A stretch of DNA of 45,134 bases from contig JBAXSU010000003.1 of the NCBI GenBank assembly GCA_037130535.1, positions 1-45,134 of the forward strand. Reading direction: 5' to 3'. The notes beneath the pieces were generated by a model. It worked only from the letters and a program-made list of their open reading frames with translations. It had not been told where the DNA came from and ran no database searches. This stretch comes from VFMC01 sp037130535. GTDB lineage: Bacteria > Actinomycetota > Acidimicrobiia > Acidimicrobiales > Ilumatobacteraceae. Shown here piece by piece: positions 30,979-38,653 of the stretch. The position numbers were made by a program, and so were the translations under genes. Numbering within the stretch: the stretch's first letter is position 1; every line of letters begins with the position of its first letter.

Positions 30979-31261
30979 GGGCGACTCCGCGCAGCCGGGC
31001 GTACACCCGCCGGGGCAGGGCGCTGTAGCGGAACACCTTGGTGGCGCGCACCTGAGCCAGTTCGGCCTCGACGACCCGCAGTCGTTCGGCGAGCGCGGGC
31101 GGTGCATCACCGTCGAGTTCGGCCAGACGGGCACCCATGCCGACGATGGTCTGGGTGCGGGCCTCGAGCAGGCACTCGAGTTCGGCGATGCGGGCGCGCA
31201 ACTGCGCCGTCGTGTCGGGGCCGGGTTCGGGGGCGGCGGTGGGCTGGTTCAACTCGGCCAT
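30971..31261 (-). CDS. Small coiled-coil protein with C-terminal RRVYxRxR motif
   Basis: 96 residues. Residues ~18-70 are heptad-rich (TAQLRARIAELECLLEAR, LAERLRVVEAELAQV); the C-terminus TKVFRYSALPRRVYARLRGV is basic. A closely similar end (LTRRVYRRVR) occurs in the small protein at 35524-35805. It overlaps the upstream glycosyltransferase by 13 bp, so both are made together. I infer a partner or membrane-docking role for the glycosyltransferase. Confidence 0.65.
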   Translation of the reverse strand: MAELNQPTAAPEPGPDTTAQLRARIAELECLLEARTQTIVGMGARLAELDGDAPPALAERLRVVEAELAQVRATKVFRYSALPRRVYARLRGVARA

Positions 31262-33111
31262 GGCAGTCGTGGGTGCCGTTCTCGGAGGGTGACGAAGTTG
31301 GTGGCCATGTCGATGTCGCTGATGCGACGCATCGACCCGGCTTGTTCACGGTACCGGCCGACGAACCGGCCGACGAGGTCGGCTCGCTGGCCGGCCTCGG
31401 CGATCGTCAGCCACAGGTCGTAGTCCTCCCAGCCGTAGATCCCGGCGACATCGGCATAGCCGCCGAGGCGCTGCCAGGCGTCGCGCCTGAACATCGCCAT
31501 CGCGTCGATGTAGGCGCCGTGCACCAGCAGGTCGACGTCCCACGGCAGATGGCTGGTGAGCCCCAGCGACCCGGTCTCGTCGAAGCGTTCGAGCAATCCG
31601 TAGGCGGCCACCACGTCGGCCGGTGCCCGGTCGAGGTGCTCGGCAAGCACAGCGAGGCCGTTCGGGTACACCAGGTTGTCGGCGTCGAGGGCGAATACGT
31701 AGTGGCCGCGGGCACGGCCGAAGCCGGTGTTGCGGGCCACCGGTAGGCCGCCGTTCGCCGCACGGGCGACGACCGCGATGGGGAACGAGGTCCGCTCGGC
31801 CAGCAGGCGGTGGGCAACGGCCAGCGAGTCGTCGGTGGAGTGATCGTCGACGACGACGATGTCGCAGCGTGGCGACCGACTGCTGGCAGCGATCACCGAG
31901 TCGATTGCGGCGGCGAGGTAGTGGCCCTGGTTGTAAAGCGGGATCACCACGGTCACCTCGGGCTGGGCCGTGCCGAACGTGGGGGTGGCGGTCTCGTCGA
32001 CATGATCGGCCGAGCCGTGCCGGGCGACGGCGAGCGACGACTCGATCGAGCGAATGGTGCCCATCTGGGCGATGACGGCCTGCTTCAGCCGGGCCGCCGT
32101 GTGATCGGCGAACTGCTGCTCACCGGTGTGATGCGGCGCTGGCGTGCTGCGGTGCGGGCGAGGCTTCGGCAACGAGATGGCGGGCCTGGTGCGCCGGGGG
32201 GCCCTCATCTCGACGGCAAGGGCGTCGAGGGCGCAGGTGACGAGCGCCCGCTGGTCGAGTTCGTCGACGAGCACCTCGTGCGCGGCCTTGGCCATCGCCG
32301 CCCGGCGCGGTTCGTCGAAGGCCAGCGCCACGGCCTGCTCGGCGAGCGTGTCGAGCGGGGCCATCAGCAGATGGGTGCCGGGCACCAGCGGTTCGATGCC
32401 CACCGAGGTCTCGGTGGCGATCACACAGCCGTTGGCGATCGCCTCGACCACCCGCGCCCACTCGAAGTAGGGCGCCTCGTCGCGGTGCACGTTCAGCAAG
32501 ATGCGCGTGTCGGCGAGCCGGGCGTACTTGTCGGCGCCGACGGTGAACGACGGCGTGCCGTCGCGTGCGGGCCGGTGCCAGCTGAACAGGCGCAGGTCGG
32601 TGCGCCACTCCCACAGCTGCCCGGCAGCGCCGCCGAGGAACGCCTCACGCCGCGGCGTGCGGCCACCGAGGAAGGCGATGTCGACCTCGCGTGGCGCCTG
32701 GTCGACACCGTGCCATCGGTCGATCGACGCGACGTGCCCGAGGGGCAGGTGCACTGCCGGCAACCCGGTGCGGCGGATGCTGTCGAGGGCGAACGGGCTG
32801 ATGTCGAGCACACCGGGTCCGTGGGCCGCGTAGTGCATCGCCAGGTCGAAGAACGGGGTACCCGGTTGTTCGGTGTTGATACACACCGACCGTGCCGCAG
32901 CGGCGATCCGGTCGGCCTCGGGTGCCGGGAACAGCCCGAAGAACTCGTGCGGGGCGACGACGAGTTGGTGGAGCGGTGGTGCATCGCCCGGCAACCGGTC
33001 GACCACCAACTCGGCGGAACGACCTGCGGCGGTGAGTGCCTCGACGAGGTGCTCGGCGATCTCGCGCATGAACACGTTGCCGTGTTCGCTCACGAAAACC
33101 CGTCTGGCCAC
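31249..33111 (-). CDS. Two-domain glycosyltransferase: CgeB-like N-terminus plus GT2 C-terminus
   Basis: 620 residues. Residues ~1-290 resemble CgeB/GT-B-like proteins (VVAPHEFFGLFP, INTEQPGTPFFDLA, DIAFLGGRTPRREAFL, VGADKYARLADTRILLNVHRDE, EWARVVEAIANGCVIATE). Residues ~390-620 are a GT2 domain: VTVVIPLYNQGHYLAAAI, CDIVVVDDHSTDDS, the DXD-like ALDADN and the catalytic-base region GWEDYDLWL. It has a full-length paralogue at 38654-40549, also ending in RxPRLPWP. GTG 33111 has TACCGT six bases upstream. First gene of an operon with two small coiled-coil genes. Confidence 0.87.
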   Translation of the reverse strand: MARRVFVSEHGNVFMREIAEHLVEALTAAGRSAELVVDRLPGDAPPLHQLVVAPHEFFGLFPAPEADRIAAAARSVCINTEQPGTPFFDLAMHYAAHGPGVLDISPFALDSIRRTGLPAVHLPLGHVASIDRWHGVDQAPREVDIAFLGGRTPRREAFLGGAAGQLWEWRTDLRLFSWHRPARDGTPSFTVGADKYARLADTRILLNVHRDEAPYFEWARVVEAIANGCVIATETSVGIEPLVPGTHLLMAPLDTLAEQAVALAFDEPRRAAMAKAAHEVLVDELDQRALVTCALDALAVEMRAPRRTRPAISLPKPRPHRSTPAPHHTGEQQFADHTAARLKQAVIAQMGTIRSIESSLAVARHGSADHVDETATPTFGTAQPEVTVVIPLYNQGHYLAAAIDSVIAASSRSPRCDIVVVDDHSTDDSLAVAHRLLAERTSFPIAVVARAANGGLPVARNTGFGRARGHYVFALDADNLVYPNGLAVLAEHLDRAPADVVAAYGLLERFDETGSLGLTSHLPWDVDLLVHGAYIDAMAMFRRDAWQRLGGYADVAGIYGWEDYDLWLTIAEAGQRADLVGRFVGRYREQAGSMRRISDIDMATNFVTLRERHPRLPWPS

Positions 33112-33117
33112 GGCGGT

Positions 33118-33123
33118 ACGGTA
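33118..33123 (-). promoter_or_regulatory. -10 box, leaderless promoter of the CgeB-like/GT2 operon
   Basis: TACCGT on the minus strand, six bases (ACCGCC) before the GTG at 33111. Confidence 0.5.
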
Positions 33124-33135
33124 CCAACCGACGAC

Positions 33136-33141
33136 TAGCCT
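33136..33141 (+). promoter_or_regulatory. -10 box upstream of the AUC-start GT2 gene
   Basis: TAGCCT, five bases (GCCCC) before ATC at 33147. The same hexamer precedes the marR start. It supports initiation near 33147 rather than at GTG 33180. Confidence 0.45.
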
Positions 33142-33146
33142 GCCCC

Positions 33147-34646
33147 ATCATCGAGGCTCGGATCTCTGTCATCACCCCGGTGTACGACCCACCGCTGGGC
33201 GCCCTGCTCGCCTGTATCCGGTCGGTCACCGCGCAGACCTACCCGCACTGGGAGTGGTGCCTGGTCGACGACTGCTCCACGCGACCCGAGGTGGTTGCCG
33301 CGCTCGAGGCCGCCGCTGCGGCCGATCCGCGCATCATGGTGCAGCGCCGCGCTGCCAACGGCGGCATCGTGGCCGCGACCAACGATGCGCTGGCGATGGC
33401 CACCGGCGAGTTCGTGGCGTTGCTCGACCACGACGATGCCATCGTGCCCGACGCCTTGGCCACCGTGATGGATGCCCTCGAGGGCGCGGGTGGCAGCGAT
33501 GTCGACTACCTCTACACCGATGAGGCCCACGTGCTGGCCGACGGCCGCGAGGCCGCTCACTTCCTGAAACCCGACTGGTCGCCCGAGCGGTTCCGTTCGT
33601 CGATGTACACCTGTCATCTGTCGGTGCTGCGCCGGGCGGTGGTGCAGGCGATCGGTGGGTTCCGCGAGGGCTTCGACGGTTCGCAGGATCACGACCTCGT
33701 CCTGCGCGCCACCGAGCACATCACTGCGCACGGACGGCGCATCGTGCACCTGCCCGTGCTCGCCTATCACTGGCGCAACGTGTCGAGTTCGGTGTCGCGC
33801 GACAGCGGCACCTTGTCGGTGGCGGTCGAGCGGGGCCGACGTGCGGTGCACGAGCAGTGCGTCCGACTGGGCCTCGATGCCGAGGTGGTGCACGGGCCGG
33901 TCGCGGGAACGTATCGCCTCGTGCGCGGAGCGGGGGCGCGGGCCACGGTCACCGTGGTGGTGCCGAGCAGGCTCGAGGGTGCTGCGTCGCGCCCCTACCG
34001 GCTGGCGGTGGCGGCCACGGTGCGCGCCATCGCCGCACAGGGCGAGCGCTGTCGCCTGGTGGTGGCGCATCCCGAGTGCACCCCGGCACTGCTCGTCGAG
34101 TTGCTCGACGACGAACTGCTCGGCCCGCACGGCGCCGCGCACTGGCAGCGCGTCACCGTGCCGGGGCCGTGGTCGCTCGCCGCGGCGATCGATCGCGTCC
34201 ACGGCCTGCACCCGTCCGACGTGATCGTCAGCATCGCACCGGGCATGGTGCCGCACACCGCGAGCACACCCGACTGGGTGACGACGTTGGCCGGTCTGGC
34301 GCTGTCGCCGGGCGCCGGCGCGGTGGGCGGCCTCGTCACCACCGACGACGGGGTGGTGGTGCACGCGGGCTGGGATGAGCCCGACTACCGCTGGTACGAC
34401 CTGGTCGGCCTGCGCGCCGGTGGCACGACCTCGGGCAACGATCTGCTCATCGAACGCGAGTGCACTGCGGTGAGCCTGGCGGCCGCAGCGGTGTCGGCGG
34501 CACAGTGGCGCGAGTGCCGGCACCTGGTGCACGGCGGCTTCGACGATGCCGGCCGGTCGATGTCGGCCGCGCTGGTGGCGCGTGGGGCGCGCACCCTGTT
34601 CACGCCCTACGCCCGCTTCGACCGCAGCGTCACCATCGACGGCTGA
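33147..34646 (+). CDS. Family 2 glycosyltransferase with degenerate second half; probable AUC start
   Basis: About 499 residues if started at ATC 33147. The GT2 domain starts with RISVITPVYDPPLGALLACI, then WCLVDDCST, NGGIVAATNDALAMA, LLDHDDAIVPD, YTDEAHV and SQDHDLVLRATE, all expected. The second half (from ~250) looks like a second GT-A-like domain without clear catalytic motifs. The frame has no ATG, GTG, TTG or CTG between an in-frame stop at 33069 and GTG 33180, and starting at 33180 would remove the first beta strand (RISVITP). ATC at 33147 or 33150 is therefore the likely start. Divergent from the CgeB-like/GT2 gene, convergent with another GT2. Confidence 0.8.
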   Translation: MIEARISVITPVYDPPLGALLACIRSVTAQTYPHWEWCLVDDCSTRPEVVAALEAAAAADPRIMVQRRAANGGIVAATNDALAMATGEFVALLDHDDAIVPDALATVMDALEGAGGSDVDYLYTDEAHVLADGREAAHFLKPDWSPERFRSSMYTCHLSVLRRAVVQAIGGFREGFDGSQDHDLVLRATEHITAHGRRIVHLPVLAYHWRNVSSSVSRDSGTLSVAVERGRRAVHEQCVRLGLDAEVVHGPVAGTYRLVRGAGARATVTVVVPSRLEGAASRPYRLAVAATVRAIAAQGERCRLVVAHPECTPALLVELLDDELLGPHGAAHWQRVTVPGPWSLAAAIDRVHGLHPSDVIVSIAPGMVPHTASTPDWVTTLAGLALSPGAGAVGGLVTTDDGVVVHAGWDEPDYRWYDLVGLRAGGTTSGNDLLIERECTAVSLAAAAVSAAQWRECRHLVHGGFDDAGRSMSAALVARGARTLFTPYARFDRSVTIDG

Positions 34647-34670
34647 CCACCGCGCCGAACCGGCCGCGGC

Positions 34671-35483
34671 TCAGACGAGGGCCGGGGTGAACGGGTCGTC
34701 GGCAAGGTGGCTCAGCCAGCGGCGCTGGATCGTGGCGATCTCGTCGGGCCGGATGCCGGTGACACGTGACCGCGACTCGAAGTGGTGCAGCACCGCGGCC
34801 GGTTCGTACACGATCGACCGGCCGGCGGCACGCACCTTCAGGCAGTAGTCGACGTCGTTGTAGTTACCGGGCAGCGCAGTGGTGAACCCGCCGACGAGGT
34901 CGAACACCTCGAACGGGGTGAGCATGCATGCGGCAGTCACCCCGGCAACCTCACGGCGGCGCAGCAGCAACCCGTCGCGGCCCGGCGCATCGCCGGGGCG
35001 GCCGAAGGCGACGTGGTCGATCGAGGTGCGGTAGGTGTGCCCGGCGTGCTGCAGGGTGCCGTCCTCGAACAGCAGGCGGGCACCGACGGCACCCACGTGA
35101 GCCGCGCCACCCGACTCCGCTGCAGCGAGCATGAGTGTCAGCCAATCGGGGCTGATCACCTCGGTGTCGTCGTTCAGCAGCAGCAGCATCGTCCCGCTGG
35201 CGTGCGCAGCGCCGAGGTTCACCGTGGCCGAGAAGTTGAACCTGGCGTCGTAGTCGACACAGCGCACCTGCCCCTTCGCTCCCAGCGCTTCCACGCCGGT
35301 GCGCACCTCGGCCCGCATCTCCATGCCAGCGACGACGATCACCTCGATCGGCACGGTGGCCGTGGCGATGACCGAACGGATCGCCTCGACCGCGAACACC
35401 CGCTCGCGGCCACCCACCATCCCGGTCGTGCCGATGCTCGGCACGATCACGCTCACCTCCACCCGGCTCCGTCGCCCGGCCAT
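34671..35483 (-). CDS. Family 2 glycosyltransferase
   Basis: 270 residues: VEVSVIVPSIG, EVIVVAGME, FNFSATVNLGAAHASG, metal-binding LLLLNDDTEVISPDW, VGAVGARLLFEDGTLQHAGH, VTAACMLTPFEVFDLVGGF and NDVDYCLKVRAAG with the catalytic Asp. This is the same domain type as the second half of long two-domain GT2 proteins, here encoded alone. ATG 35483 lies at the end of a chain of four stop-start modules (35478-35529), so it is probably translated by reinitiation from the upstream small coiled-coil gene. No ribosome binding site is seen. Last gene of the 38308-34671 operon. Confidence 0.87.
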   Translation of the reverse strand: MAGRRSRVEVSVIVPSIGTTGMVGGRERVFAVEAIRSVIATATVPIEVIVVAGMEMRAEVRTGVEALGAKGQVRCVDYDARFNFSATVNLGAAHASGTMLLLLNDDTEVISPDWLTLMLAAAESGGAAHVGAVGARLLFEDGTLQHAGHTYRTSIDHVAFGRPGDAPGRDGLLLRRREVAGVTAACMLTPFEVFDLVGGFTTALPGNYNDVDYCLKVRAAGRSIVYEPAAVLHHFESRSRVTGIRPDEIATIQRRWLSHLADDPFTPALV

Positions 35484-35529
35484 CTCAGCGGGCCATCTCA
35501 GCGGGCCATCTCAGTGGGCCATCTCAATG
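35478..35529 (-). repeat. 13-bp tandem repeat, four copies, forming a stop-start relay
   Basis: On the minus strand the unit is ATGGCCCRCTGAG, present four times with small changes. The upstream gene stops at TGA 35526-35524; one base later ATG GCC CAC TGA follows, one base later ATG GCC CGC TGA, again ATG GCC CGC TGA, and finally ATG GCC GGG, the start of the GT2 gene at 35483. ATGs lie at 35522, 35509, 35496 and 35483. Because every unit carries its own start and stop, gain or loss of a unit keeps the junction functional. Confidence 0.85.
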
Positions 35530-35805
35530 GGGCAGCGCGCGTGCGGCCAGGGTGCGCACGCGCCGGTAGACGCGACGGGTGAGCGGCGGCCGCTGCAGTG
35601 CCGCCACCTGGTGGCGCAGGCTGTCGGCGTCGACGGCCAACTGCGCTGCACGTTGGGCGAGTTGTTCGTTGCGCGCCCGCAGGTCGGCCACTTCGGCCTC
35701 GCGGGCCGCCAGTGCGAGGGCCAGTTGTTCGCGTTCGGCGTCGAGGCCCACCACGGCGTCGCGCTCGGCCCAGCGGGCCAGGCGCGCCTCGGGCGTGTCG
35801 CTCAT
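35524..35805 (-). CDS. Small coiled-coil protein with RRVYxRxR motif
   Basis: 93 residues. A long coiled coil covers ~15-70 (LDAEREQLALALAAREAEV, LRARNEQLAQRAAQLA), then a basic end PPLTRRVYRRVRTLAARAL that matches the C-terminus of the protein at 30971-31261. No enzymatic motif. The ATG overlaps the stop of the previous gene (ATGA), and its own stop opens the stop-start relay to the GT2 gene. Presumably an accessory or scaffold of the glycan assembly machinery. Confidence 0.65.
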   Translation of the reverse strand: MSDTPEARLARWAERDAVVGLDAEREQLALALAAREAEVADLRARNEQLAQRAAQLAVDADSLRHQVAALQRPPLTRRVYRRVRTLAARALPH

Positions 35806-36101
35806 CGCTCTTCCTCGACGCGGCCGTCGTCGATGCGGTCGGCGAGCGCTGTCACACGCGCCATCAGGTCGTCGGTGGCGGCGGCCACCGCGGTGCGCAC
35901 CCGGTCGAACTCGTCGAGCTGTCGGTCGCCCAGACGGGTCTGCGCGGCGTCGAGGGATCGCACCGTGGCGTCGAGGTCGGCCACCTTGGCCTGCAGCGCG
36001 CGCAGGTCGGCGGCGAGCCCGTCGAGCGCGGTCACCGTGTGGTGTCGGCCACGGACCAGCCAGCTCAGTTGTGCTCGCAACGCACCCACGCCGCTCAGCA
36101 T
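35802..36101 (-). CDS. Small coiled-coil protein in the glycosyltransferase operon
   Basis: 99 residues. After MLSGVGALRAQLSWLVRGRHH the rest is heptad-like (ALDGLAADLRALQAKVADL, VRSLDAAQTRLGDRQL, FDRVRTAVAAATDDLMARV). No known family. It overlaps the upstream GT4 gene by 7 bp (ATGCTGA) and the next small gene by 4 bp (ATGA), so the four genes from 38308 to 34671 form one translationally linked chain. Confidence 0.6.
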   Translation of the reverse strand: MLSGVGALRAQLSWLVRGRHHTVTALDGLAADLRALQAKVADLDATVRSLDAAQTRLGDRQLDEFDRVRTAVAAATDDLMARVTALADRIDDGRVEEER

Positions 36102-38308
36102 GGCACGTGGGTCGCCGACGCGGGTGCCTGATCGATTCCGAGCAGCGCGGCGATGCGGGACGCGGTGGCAGCCGCCGAGGGCTGGTCGGCCATGCGCCGC
36201 CGCGCGGCTGCCGCCAACGCGGCCGTGTGTGCCGGATCGCTCACCAGGCGCCGCATCGCCGCTGCCGCCTGGTCGAGGTCGGGATCGGCCCAGCTGGCCT
36301 CGACGGGGTACACCCCCTCGCCGCCGGTGGCGGTGACGGGGATCATTGCCGCATCGACGAGCACCGCCGAGGTGTCGTCCATGAAGTCGAGGTTGCCGCT
36401 GTAGCGCGTGGCGATCACCGGGGTGTTCAACCACATCGCCTCGGCAAGGTGCAGGCCGAGGCCTTCGCTGCGATGCAGCGACACCAGCGCGTCGGCGGAG
36501 GCGATGAACGCCATGTGGTCGCCCCGGTCGAGGTGTTCGTCCCAGATGCGGATGTCGGGTCGGCCGACCGCGGCCGCATGGAGACGGCGGTGCTGGGGCC
36601 AACGGTGCTCGCCGTTCATCGTCTTCACCACCAGCACCGGGCCCTCACCGGGTGTGAACGCCCGGCAGAACGCCTCGATGGCACCCGCCGGGTTCTTGCG
36701 TTCGGTGACGCTGAAGTGGTCGAGCACGACGGCGAAGACGAACCGGCCGTCGAGGTCGCCCAGCGGCGCGAACGAGTTGCGCGCACGCGGCGAACGCACC
36801 GGTTCGGGCACAGGGATGGGCACATGGTGGACCGGCACCCGTGCCACCGCGGCGAAGGCGTCGGCGACGAACTGCGAGCCGGCCCACACCTCGTCGACGA
36901 GATCGAACGCGTTGCGCATCGCCCGCGGGATGTGTTCGAGTTCCCAGAACCAGTAGCCGATCATCCGCTCGGTGGCAGCGAACAGTTCGGGATGGTCGGC
37001 GAACAGTGCCGGGAACTGGTCGGCGTTCACCACGGCCAGCGAGGTGCCGTAGCGCACGCGGCGACCCACGGTGGGCGGTGTCGCCACCGCCGGGCTGGCG
37101 GTGCGCTGGTAGGCGATCGGCGCTACGGCCACACCGGCGCCGTCGAGGGTGGCGAGCAGCCGGCGGGCGACATCGCCGAGGCTCGATTCGCGGGTGAGGT
37201 AGCCCACCAGGTTGAGGCCCTGGGCCGATGGCACCGGGTCGATGTCGAGTCGGCGCGTGCTGCGCTCGGCGACGGGGACGAGCATCGGCACGCTGTCGTC
37301 GACGAACGCGCGTCGGCACCACACCCGGAACCGGTCGGCGTCGGCGGCACCGATCTGGGGGAAGGCGACACCGAGGTCGCGGCGGGTGCTGTGCAGTTCG
37401 GCCCAGTAGCGCTCGCCGAGCCAGGCCCGGAAGGCAGCGGCCTGACTCCACGGTTGGGGTACCGACGCTGCCGAGCGGGCCGACGCGGTGGCAACCAGAT
37501 GGCGCACCTCGGCATCGACGACGACACCACCGGGCAGGGCCAGCGGGCGGCGGACACCGGCGAGCTGCGGCACCGCACGCGCCACCGCTGTTTCGCGATC
37601 AGGGTGGCCCAGCACGTCGACGACGGCTCGTTCTTCGTCGGTGGCGTCGAGCACCCACGGCTGATGCGGATCGAAGCCCGGCAGGTCGACCAGCGCGGGC
37701 CGCTCGGTGTCCCACCGCGTAGCACCGACGCCGATGGTCGGGTCGGTGCAGGTGCGCGCGCCATACAGCAGGGCGGCTTGTTCGAGCACCCGGGCGACAT
37801 CGTCGGTGACCGCGAGTTGGCTGTCGATCCAGTCGAGCAGCGGACCGGCAGCGACCCCGACGGCAGCGGCACGGGTGGAGTACACGTCGCGGTCGTCCTG
37901 ATCGGACGCTGGCGCACCGCGGGGTACCAGCACAGCGCTGTCGGCGGGTTGGGCCACGAGCGATGTGAGGTCGTCGAGCACGGCGATCGACCCCGCCCAC
38001 AGCAGCACCACGCTTGGCGCACCCCCGGCCAGCAACGCGGTCGCCGCCGCCACGGCTCGCCGCCACTCAGCTGTGTGCGGGGCCGATGCCACGAGCACCT
38101 GCTCCCACGACCGGTCGCTGGGTGCGGGGGGTTCGAACCACATCCGTCCGCCCGGCCGCAGGTGCGGATCGCCGCACCAAACGGCCACCACCGGCCAGTC
38201 ACGGTGCTGCGTGGTGACGGCCGCCGCCAGTGCTTCAGGTCGATGGGTGCCGTTGGGAACGAGCAGGCACACGGTCGGCGTGCCGGTGTCGGCGGCGGCG
38301 GTCACCAC
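36095..38308 (-). CDS. Large glycosyltransferase with C-terminal GT4 domain
   Basis: 737 residues. The N-terminal part (TPTVCLLVPNGTHRPEAL, WPVVAVWCGDPH) is GT2-like but lacks a clear DXD. From ~420 a GT4 domain follows: GLNLVGYLTRESSLGDVARRLL, MIGYWFWELEHIP, VDEVWAGSQFVADAF, VFAVVLDHFSVTERKNP, and the EX7E motif in EGLGLHLAEAMWLNTPVIAT. GT4 enzymes here use nucleotide sugars with retention. GTG 38308 has GAGG about 11 bases upstream; GTG 38305 and 38356 are alternatives. The same frame stays open far upstream, but only antisense to the gene at 38654. Confidence 0.83.
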   Translation of the reverse strand: MVTAAADTGTPTVCLLVPNGTHRPEALAAAVTTQHRDWPVVAVWCGDPHLRPGGRMWFEPPAPSDRSWEQVLVASAPHTAEWRRAVAAATALLAGGAPSVVLLWAGSIAVLDDLTSLVAQPADSAVLVPRGAPASDQDDRDVYSTRAAAVGVAAGPLLDWIDSQLAVTDDVARVLEQAALLYGARTCTDPTIGVGATRWDTERPALVDLPGFDPHQPWVLDATDEERAVVDVLGHPDRETAVARAVPQLAGVRRPLALPGGVVVDAEVRHLVATASARSAASVPQPWSQAAAFRAWLGERYWAELHSTRRDLGVAFPQIGAADADRFRVWCRRAFVDDSVPMLVPVAERSTRRLDIDPVPSAQGLNLVGYLTRESSLGDVARRLLATLDGAGVAVAPIAYQRTASPAVATPPTVGRRVRYGTSLAVVNADQFPALFADHPELFAATERMIGYWFWELEHIPRAMRNAFDLVDEVWAGSQFVADAFAAVARVPVHHVPIPVPEPVRSPRARNSFAPLGDLDGRFVFAVVLDHFSVTERKNPAGAIEAFCRAFTPGEGPVLVVKTMNGEHRWPQHRRLHAAAVGRPDIRIWDEHLDRGDHMAFIASADALVSLHRSEGLGLHLAEAMWLNTPVIATRYSGNLDFMDDTSAVLVDAAMIPVTATGGEGVYPVEASWADPDLDQAAAAMRRLVSDPAHTAALAAAARRRMADQPSAAATASRIAALLGIDQAPASATHVPC

Positions 38309-38345
38309 GTCTCGTTCCTCATCGCCTCGTCCCTCATCGTCGACG

Positions 38346-38351
38346 TATCGT
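38346..38351 (+). promoter_or_regulatory. -10 box, leaderless promoter of the 38358-40549 operon
   Basis: TATCGT, six bases (GTCACA) before the GTG at 38358. Confidence 0.5.
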
Positions 38352-38357
38352 GTCACA

Positions 38358-38651
38358 GTGTCCAGCGACGATGTCGAACGTCTCACCGCCGAGAACGCCG
38401 AGTTGCGGCGGCGGGTCGAAGCCGCCGAAGCGGCGATCGCCACGCTACGCACCGAGGCGCTGCAGCGACGCGCCGACGTACGCGCGCTCACTGAAGCGCT
38501 GCCGAAGGCGATGAGCCGCCGGACGGTGGCGCGTGCCCTGGTGCGCGATGCGGGCAGCCATCCCGACAAGACGGGTGTCGCCACCCGGGCGGTGCGCAAG
38601 CTGGGCCGTGCGCCGCGCAAGGCGGTTCGCATCGTGCTGCGACGCGGCTGA
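38358..38651 (+). CDS. Small coiled-coil protein preceding a CgeB-like/GT2 enzyme
   Basis: 97 residues starting at GTG. Residues ~5-50 form a heptad-rich coil (VERLTAENAELRRRVEAAEAAI, LRTEALQRRADVRALTEAL), followed by a strongly basic region (RTVARALVRDAG, TRAVRKLGRAPRKAVRIVLRRG). It ends 2 bp before the next glycosyltransferase gene. In the paralogous operon at 33111 the small coiled-coil gene follows the enzyme instead of preceding it. Function unknown; likely partner of the adjacent enzyme. Confidence 0.65.
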   Translation: MSSDDVERLTAENAELRRRVEAAEAAIATLRTEALQRRADVRALTEALPKAMSRRTVARALVRDAGSHPDKTGVATRAVRKLGRAPRKAVRIVLRRG

Positions 38652-38653
38652 CG

